Shown here piece after piece: positions 59,027-64,000 of a DNA stretch of 64,000 bases. Within the stretch, counting starts at the first letter, position 1. The number at the start of each line of letters is the position of its first letter. This DNA is from Microbulbifer pacificus. GTDB lineage: Bacteria > Pseudomonadota > Gammaproteobacteria > Pseudomonadales > Cellvibrionaceae. Location: NCBI RefSeq assembly GCF_033723955.1, contig NZ_CP137555.1, forward strand, positions 993,001 through 1,057,000, in the 5' to 3' direction. Under the pieces are notes generated by a model, which made no database searches, was not told the DNA's origin, and worked only from the letters and a program-made list of their open reading frames with translations. The position numbers and the translations under genes are program-made.

Positions 59027-60567
59027 TGGCGACTGGCCTCCACTTCTCCGGTGGCCCGCCGTGCGAGCGCGGCTGCAGCCTGTTCACGATCGCAGAAATG
59101 CAGTTTCTGGCCGGCGATCAGCTGGTAGTCCTCGTGGCCCTTGCCGGCGATCAGCACGGTGTCGCCAGCGGCAGCATGGGTAATCGCATGGCGGATGGCC
59201 TCGGCGCGATCCACTTTTACCGTGCAGCCCTCGCCGCTGGCACCGCCGTCGATACCTTCGAGAATGCCGTCGATGATCGACTGCGGATCCTCACTGCGCG
59301 GATTGTCGCTGGTGACGACGGTGAAATCTGCAAGTTCCGAAGCAATCCGCCCCATGGGAGCGCGCTTGCCGGTATCGCGATCGCCGCCGCAGCCGAACAC
59401 ACACCAGAGCTTGCCGCGGCAGTAGGGACGCGCCGCTTCCAGAGCCGCGCGCAGTGCATCCGGCGTGTGGGCGTAGTCCACCAGCACGCTGACATCTTCG
59501 GCGCCATCTTCACGGATAGAGACCCGCTCCATGCGACCGGGCACCGGCAGGATGTGCGGAAACGCCGCGAGAATATCCGCAAGCGGCATACCCGCAGCGG
59601 CCGCCGCAGCGACAACCGCCAGTGCATTGTGAATATTGAAGTCGCCGATCAATGGCGCGTGCAGCTCGCCCTCGCCCCAGGGGGTAATCAGGTGTACCGA
59701 GAAGCCGCTGTCGAGGCGCTTCAGGTTGCGTACCTGCACGTCGCCCGCCTGCAGGCCATAGGTAATGACCTTCACTCCGCGCAACTTGCAGCGCTCCACC
59801 ATCTGCGCGCCAAAGGGATCGTCGATATTGATGATGCCGCGCTTCAGTTTCGGCAGTCCGAAGAGCTTTTCCTTGGCAGCACCGTAGGCGGCCATGTTGC
59901 CGTGGTAATCCAGATGATCGCGGGTGAGGTTGGTAAATACTGCGGTATCGAATACCAGTCCGTGCACCCGTCCCTGCGACAGGGAATGGGACGAAACCTC
60001 CATCGCCGCCGCGCGTGCGCCCTGCGCGTAGAACGCGGCGTAATCCGCCTGCAGGCGCACGGGATCGGGCGTGGTCAGCCCGGTTTCTTCCAGGCTGATT
60101 GTTCCGTCTTTCCACACCCCATTGCCGATGGTGCCCATCACCGCGGCGCTGCCGAAATGGCGCGCCAGCAGTTGCGAGGTCAGGAAAGCACAGGTGGACT
60201 TACCATTGGTACCGGTCACACCCACCAGATACATGGACTCGGTCGGGTGGCCGTAAAAACGCGCGGCGATTTCGCCCACCCGCGCGGCGAGACCAGGCAC
60301 GGTAATTACCTGAACGCCGTTGCGTTCTTCGCTGCCGAGAGTTTCCCCATCGGCCAGCACTGCGGCGGCGCCCCGTGCGATGGCGGCATCGATGTACTGG
60401 CGGCCGTCCACCTGGGTGCCGCGCAGCGCCATAAATACGTCGCCGGTTTTGACCTGGCGGCTGTCCAGGGCCACACCGGTGACCTGAATATCGGGTATGC
60501 CCGCGTACCCCGGTACCAGGGCGGACAGGGTGGCGGTGCGATCTTGCATTGGGTTGCGCTGGGTCAC
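59023..60567 (-). CDS. murE: UDP-MurNAc-dipeptide:meso-diaminopimelate ligase MurE
   Basis: 514-aa Mur ligase adding meso-DAP. The amino-acid-selectivity motif DNPRSEDP is the DAP form, so the cell wall is DAP type. P-loop GVTGTNGKSTCAFL and VDYAHTPDALRAAL are seen. The GTG at 60567 overlaps the ftsI stop (GTGA) and has GAGAGG upstream; an ATG six codons later is an alternative. Confidence 0.97.
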   Translation of the reverse strand: MTQRNPMQDRTATLSALVPGYAGIPDIQVTGVALDSRQVKTGDVFMALRGTQVDGRQYIDAAIARGAAAVLADGETLGSEERNGVQVITVPGLAARVGEIAARFYGHPTESMYLVGVTGTNGKSTCAFLTSQLLARHFGSAAVMGTIGNGVWKDGTISLEETGLTTPDPVRLQADYAAFYAQGARAAAMEVSSHSLSQGRVHGLVFDTAVFTNLTRDHLDYHGNMAAYGAAKEKLFGLPKLKRGIINIDDPFGAQMVERCKLRGVKVITYGLQAGDVQVRNLKRLDSGFSVHLITPWGEGELHAPLIGDFNIHNALAVVAAAAAAGMPLADILAAFPHILPVPGRMERVSIREDGAEDVSVLVDYAHTPDALRAALEAARPYCRGKLWCVFGCGGDRDTGKRAPMGRIASELADFTVVTSDNPRSEDPQSIIDGILEGIDGGASGEGCTVKVDRAEAIRHAITHAAAGDTVLIAGKGHEDYQLIAGQKLHFCDREQAAAALARRATGEVEASRQ

Positions 60568-62324
60568 GACGCTGTACCTCTCTCGTCGAGCTGCTTCGCC
60601 AGCTGTTGCTCAGCGGGCGCAATTTCTTCCGGCGGCACCTGCAAAAGTCGCATGGCGCCGGTCATGACTTTTCCAAATACCGGTGCGGCGACTTCGCCAC
60701 CGGAGTATTTGACCGTGCTGGGCTCTTCGATTACGACCACAGCCGCAAGCCGCGGGTTCTCTGCAGGCGCAAAACCGGCAAATACCGAGCGATAGCGACT
60801 ATCGGCATAGCCTTCACTGCCCACCTTGTGCACAGTGCCGGTCTTGCCGGCCACACGGTATCCCTCCACCGCGGCGCGCTTGCCGGTGCCGACGGAGCTG
60901 ATCACTGTTTCCAGCATCGCGGTTACTTCCCGCGCCAGTTTCGGCTCGACAACCCGCTCCGCCTCGGCCGCCTGTTTACCCGGTTCCATAATGAGGGAAA
61001 CCGGGCGCTTGAGCCCGGCGTTGGCGACCACACTGTAGGCCTGGGCCAACTGCACGGCGTTCACTGTTAAACCGTAGCCGAAGGCAAAGTTGGCCAGCTC
61101 AATGGGGTGCCAGCGTGTGCGGCTGGGTAGTATCCCCGGAGCCTCCCCCGGGAACCCGGTGCCGACCGCTTCTCCGAGCCCCATCCGGTAAAAAAGTTCA
61201 CGCAGGGTTTCCGGCTCCAGATCCATCGCCACCTTGGTGATTCCCACCTGACTGGACTTGGTAATCACCTTGGTCAGGTCGATCAGGCCGTAGTTCACCG
61301 GGTCCAGCAGGGTTTTCCCCGGCAGGCGGATATAGCCCGGGCTGGTGTTGATCGGTGTATGCGGCTGGTAGCGGCCACTCTCCAGTGCCGCCAGTGCGGT
61401 CAGCGGTTTAACCGTGGAGCCCGGTTCGAACTGGTCGATCAGCGCGCGATTGCGCATTGCCGCAGCCTTCACGCCCTGGCGATTGTTCGGGTTGAACGAG
61501 GGCTGATTGGCCATCGCCAACACATCGCCGCTGCGAGTATCCAGAATGACCATATAGCCAGCAGCGGCGCCGTTGTCCGCCACTGCCTTCTTTAATTCCC
61601 GATAGGCGAGGTATTGCAGGCGCATATCGATGGTGAGCTGCATGTCGCGCCCCGGACGCGCCTCCTGCTTCACCGCCAGATCCTGCACCGTACGCCCTTT
61701 CAGATCCTTTACTACCTGGCGCTTGCCGGGCTCGCCGGCAAGGGACTGCTCATAGGCGAGCTCAAGCCCTTCCTGACCGCGATCGTCAATATTAGTAAAG
61801 CCCAGCAACTGGGCGGTGACCTCACCGGCGGGGTAAAAACGGCGGTATTCCTTCTTGCTGTATACCCCGGCCAGATCCAGAGCCAGCACCTTTTGCGCCT
61901 GCTCCGGCGTCATATGGCGCTGCAGGTACATGAACCCCTTGTTGCGGTACTTTTCCAGACGCTTGGCAAATTGCGCTGCGGGCGTTCCCAAGGCGGACGC
62001 CAGTGCGCGCAGCTCCTGCTCGGAAGCTTCTTTCAGCAGTTGCGGGTTGGCCCAGATGGTCTGAACCGGTGTGCTGACCGCCAGCAGTTCACCGTTGCGG
62101 TCGACGATGGAGCCGCGATAGGCGGCAATTTCTTCGGTGCGGATGGTGCGGGCGCGCCCCTGATCCTGCAGGAAGCGGTAACCCTTATCCTGCTCCGGCA
62201 GCACCTGCAGACCAGCGAGGTGCACCACCAGAGCCACGGCGAGCAGGCACAGCATGCCGGCCACCAGCGCGAAGCGCCAGCGGGCAATACCCGGCTGTGG
62301 TTGCTGTTTTTTCACTGCGCCCAT
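60564..62324 (-). CDS. ftsI: septal transpeptidase FtsI (PBP3)
   Basis: 586-aa class B penicillin-binding protein cross-linking septal peptidoglycan with FtsW. One N-terminal helix (FALVAGMLCLLAVALVVHLAG), a pedestal domain with YRGSIVDRNGELLAVS, then the transpeptidase: catalytic SxxK in FEPGSTVKPL, KTGT in VAGKTGTVHKV. The SxN position reads KSSQVG, i.e. SSQ instead of the usual SSN. It lies between ftsL and murE. Confidence 0.97.
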   Translation of the reverse strand: MGAVKKQQPQPGIARWRFALVAGMLCLLAVALVVHLAGLQVLPEQDKGYRFLQDQGRARTIRTEEIAAYRGSIVDRNGELLAVSTPVQTIWANPQLLKEASEQELRALASALGTPAAQFAKRLEKYRNKGFMYLQRHMTPEQAQKVLALDLAGVYSKKEYRRFYPAGEVTAQLLGFTNIDDRGQEGLELAYEQSLAGEPGKRQVVKDLKGRTVQDLAVKQEARPGRDMQLTIDMRLQYLAYRELKKAVADNGAAAGYMVILDTRSGDVLAMANQPSFNPNNRQGVKAAAMRNRALIDQFEPGSTVKPLTALAALESGRYQPHTPINTSPGYIRLPGKTLLDPVNYGLIDLTKVITKSSQVGITKVAMDLEPETLRELFYRMGLGEAVGTGFPGEAPGILPSRTRWHPIELANFAFGYGLTVNAVQLAQAYSVVANAGLKRPVSLIMEPGKQAAEAERVVEPKLAREVTAMLETVISSVGTGKRAAVEGYRVAGKTGTVHKVGSEGYADSRYRSVFAGFAPAENPRLAAVVVIEEPSTVKYSGGEVAAPVFGKVMTGAMRLLQVPPEEIAPAEQQLAKQLDERGTAS

Positions 62325-62431
62325 GGCAGATCCCTGTCCCTACCCTGTTTTTATCGATTCGGCACCCCTTCCTGCGGCCGTGCCTTTTTGCTTTTTTCGT
62401 ATTCCGGTTGCCTAACGGAGCTAAAGCGGCG

Positions 62432-62707
62432 TCAACGCCCGGAGGGCACCAGCACCCGCTCCGCCGGTGTCGGAGCACGCATATCCAGCTCCTCCCGGGC
62501 CACCTGCTCGATACGGCTGTAGGCCGACCAGGCCCCGCGCTCCAGCAGCAGTCGCTCCTGCTCGTAGCGCAGCTCATCGCGATGACGCTGCGCCTGCCCC
62601 AGCTGCGCGGTTAACGCCCGGCTCTGCTGGGTGGTGTGCACTACCCCGAGGGCCGACATCATCACCAACCCCCACAGGCACACCAGCAATAATCTGTTTC
62701 CGCTCAC
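62432..62707 (-). CDS. ftsL: cell division protein FtsL
   Basis: 91-aa bitopic protein of the FtsQBL complex: membrane helix LLLVCLWGLVMMSALGVVH followed by a periplasmic leucine-zipper-like coiled coil (LTAQLGQAQRHRDELRYEQE) and a REELDMRAP motif. Start is GTG, 6 nt after the rsmH stop. Identification rests on position, size and topology because the family is divergent. Confidence 0.9.
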   Translation of the reverse strand: MSGNRLLLVCLWGLVMMSALGVVHTTQQSRALTAQLGQAQRHRDELRYEQERLLLERGAWSAYSRIEQVAREELDMRAPTPAERVLVPSGR

Positions 62708-62713
62708 CGTGCG

Positions 62714-63640
62714 CTATCCCAGGCGCTCGGCAATGCGCATTACCGCGCTGCGTGAGCGCACGTTTTCACCTACTTCCTGCGCCTCGGCCTTGACCGCCTT
62801 GCCCACGGAACGCAGGGTCTTGTGAATCTGGCTGTCCATCACCGGCAGCCCGCGAGGCAGCTGTGGCCCCTTCTCCTGTTCGCGAATAAACCGCTTTACC
62901 ATGCGGTCTTCCAGTGAGTGGAAGCTGATCACCACCAGGCGACCACCCGGCTTCAGCAGTGCCAGCGACTTTTCCAGCGCCTGCTGCAGATCGTCCAGCT
63001 CGCCGTTCACATGAATACGGATCGCCTGGAACACACGAGTGGACGGGTGCTTGCCCTTCTCCCAGGCGGGATTGGCCGCCTTGACCACTTCCGCCAGATC
63101 CAGGGTGCGCTCAAATGGCCTCTCCACCCGGCGGCGCACGATGGCGGCAGCCATGCGGCGCGCAAAACGCTCTTCGCCGTACTCCTTGAAGACCCGCGCC
63201 AGCTCGGCCTCGGATTCACTGTTGACCCAGTCGGCCGCACTGATACCGCGACTGGTGTCCATGCGCATATCCAGCGGGCCGTCCTGCATAAAGCTGAAGC
63301 CGCGTTCGGGCTGGTCCAGCTGCGGCGAGGACACTCCCAGGTCCAGAAGGATTCCGGTTACCTGACCAGCCATGCCTGCGGCGGCCTGATCCATATCCGC
63401 GAAAGACCCGTGCCAGATCTCGAAGCGCGGCTCGCCGCCAAAGCGGCTGTGGGCAAATTCGATGGCTTGTGGGTCCTTGTCCACCGCCAGCAGCCGACCG
63501 GCTTCGCCGAGCCGCTCCAGCACCAGCGCACTGTGACCACCGCGACCGAAAGTCCCATCGATATAAAAGCCGTCCGGGTCCACCACCAGGGCGTCCACAG
63601 CCTCGCGCAACAACACACTGCGATGCAGTTCCTGGGACAC
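62714..63640 (-). CDS. rsmH: 16S rRNA m4C1402 methyltransferase RsmH (MraW)
   Basis: 308-aa SAM methyltransferase acting on C1402 of 16S rRNA. Seen: [37 protein letters not shown] (SAM loop), [20 protein letters not shown] and [16 protein letters not shown]. The GTG at 63640 is chosen because AGGAGA lies 7-8 nt upstream and it gives the usual short N-terminus ([11 protein letters not shown]). Confidence 0.96.
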   Translation of the reverse strand: MSQELHRSVLLREAVDALVVDPDGFYIDGTFGRGGHSALVLERLGEAGRLLAVDKDPQAIEFAHSRFGGEPRFEIWHGSFADMDQAAAGMAGQVTGILLDLGVSSPQLDQPERGFSFMQDGPLDMRMDTSRGISAADWVNSESEAELARVFKEYGEERFARRMAAAIVRRRVERPFERTLDLAEVVKAANPAWEKGKHPSTRVFQAIRIHVNGELDDLQQALEKSLALLKPGGRLVVISFHSLEDRMVKRFIREQEKGPQLPRGLPVMDSQIHKTLRSVGKAVKAEAQEVGENVRSRSAVMRIAERLG

Positions 63641-63699
63641 CCGATGCTCTCCTGTGATTGTCAAAAATTCGTTTGTGCGGCCACTTGTTCACCCGCCAC

Positions 63700-64000
63700 T
63701 TACAGGGAAAGGGAGGCCATTTCCTCCGGCATGTCGCCGTCCCCCTCGCTGTCGTCGAGCCACGACATCCAGCGATCCTCACTCCAGAGTTCCAGCTTCT
63801 TGCCCTGCCCCACCAGCATCAGCTTCTTCTCCAGCCCCGCGTACTCGCGCAGGGTCGGCGGAATCAGCACGCGGCCGTTGGCATCCACCTGCAATTCACA
63901 GGCGTAGCCGATCAGCAGCCGCTGAGCGCGACGCGCCACCTTGTTGAAACTGGACAGCGCCTCAATCTTAGGCAAAATTTCGCGCCACTGTGGTTCAGGA
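63700..64000 (-). CDS. mraZ: transcriptional regulator MraZ, C-terminal part
   Basis: The frame is open to the right edge, so the N-terminal third is outside. The visible part contains the second SpoVT/AbrB-like repeat: [20 protein letters not shown] then [14 protein letters not shown] and [10 protein letters not shown], closely following E. coli MraZ. MraZ binds TGGGN repeats in its own promoter and controls the division cluster; that promoter is beyond the window. Confidence 0.95.
   Translation of the reverse strand, partial: PEPQWREILPKIEALSSFNKVARRAQRLLIGYACELQVDANGRVLIPPTLREYAGLEKKLMLVGQGKKLELWSEDRWMSWLDDSEGDGDMPEEMASLSL

Overview
The window is a dense, high-GC chromosomal segment of a gammaproteobacterium. 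Gene order (iscRSUA-hscBA-fdx-iscX-ndk-rlmN-pilW-rodZ-ispG-hisS-yfgM-bamB-der; mraZ-rsmH-ftsL-ftsI...ftsZ-lpxC-M23-secA-argJ-mutT; pilA/pilBCD-coaE-yacG) is the Pseudomonas/Cellvibrionales arrangement. A large secreted GH18 chitinase with CBM5-type modules, a Ser/Gly linker, a GH16-like lipoprotein and a NagX-like transporter/acetyltransferase suggest a marine polysaccharide degrader such as Microbulbifer. That genus is an inference; no rRNA or tRNA gene is present to test it. Layout: 1-77 is the 5' end of a type IV pilin gene read leftward, diverging from pilB-pilC-pilD-coaE-yacG (568-5321). From 5400 to 25294 almost everything is on the minus strand: a thioredoxin-like protein, trmO, gabD, der, bamB, yfgM, hisS, ispG, rodZ, pilW, rlmN, ndk, the complete isc Fe-S operon under two abutting Type 1 IscR sites, and trmJ. 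suhB (25491-26294, plus) is followed by two large minus-strand signalling genes (a MASE1-PAS-GGDEF-EAL protein and a soluble PAS hybrid histidine kinase). An accessory plus-strand section (32492-40097) holds a fatty-acid desaturase, a ferritin-like orphan, the chitinase, the GH16-like lipoprotein and the NagX-like membrane protein. From 40474 to the right edge everything is minus strand again: mutT, argJ, secA, an M23 peptidase, lpxC and the whole division/cell-wall cluster from ftsZ back to a truncated mraZ. The genes work together in recognisable modules: type IV pilus assembly (pilA, pilBCD, pilW), Fe-S cluster assembly feeding Fe-S enzymes in the same neighbourhood (ispG, rlmN), outer-membrane and envelope assembly (bamB, yfgM, lpxC, secA), peptidoglycan precursor synthesis plus septation (mur/fts), and extracellular chitin use. 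The least explained material is between genes: (i) three hairpin elements with a similar core but different, copy-specific long arms (8190-8317, 40153-40238, 40333-40441); (ii) an ERIC-like 125-bp palindrome overlapping the secA stop codon; (iii) four outward-facing REP-like repeats confined to the left 13.3 kb; (iv) a 52-codon leader frame whose stop overlaps the secA start; (v) a terminator-shaped hairpin inside the first codons of pilD, one between iscA and hscB, and a strong minus-strand terminator at 32042-32067 with no known gene in front of it. No CRISPR array, insertion sequence, prophage or clear defence system was seen.
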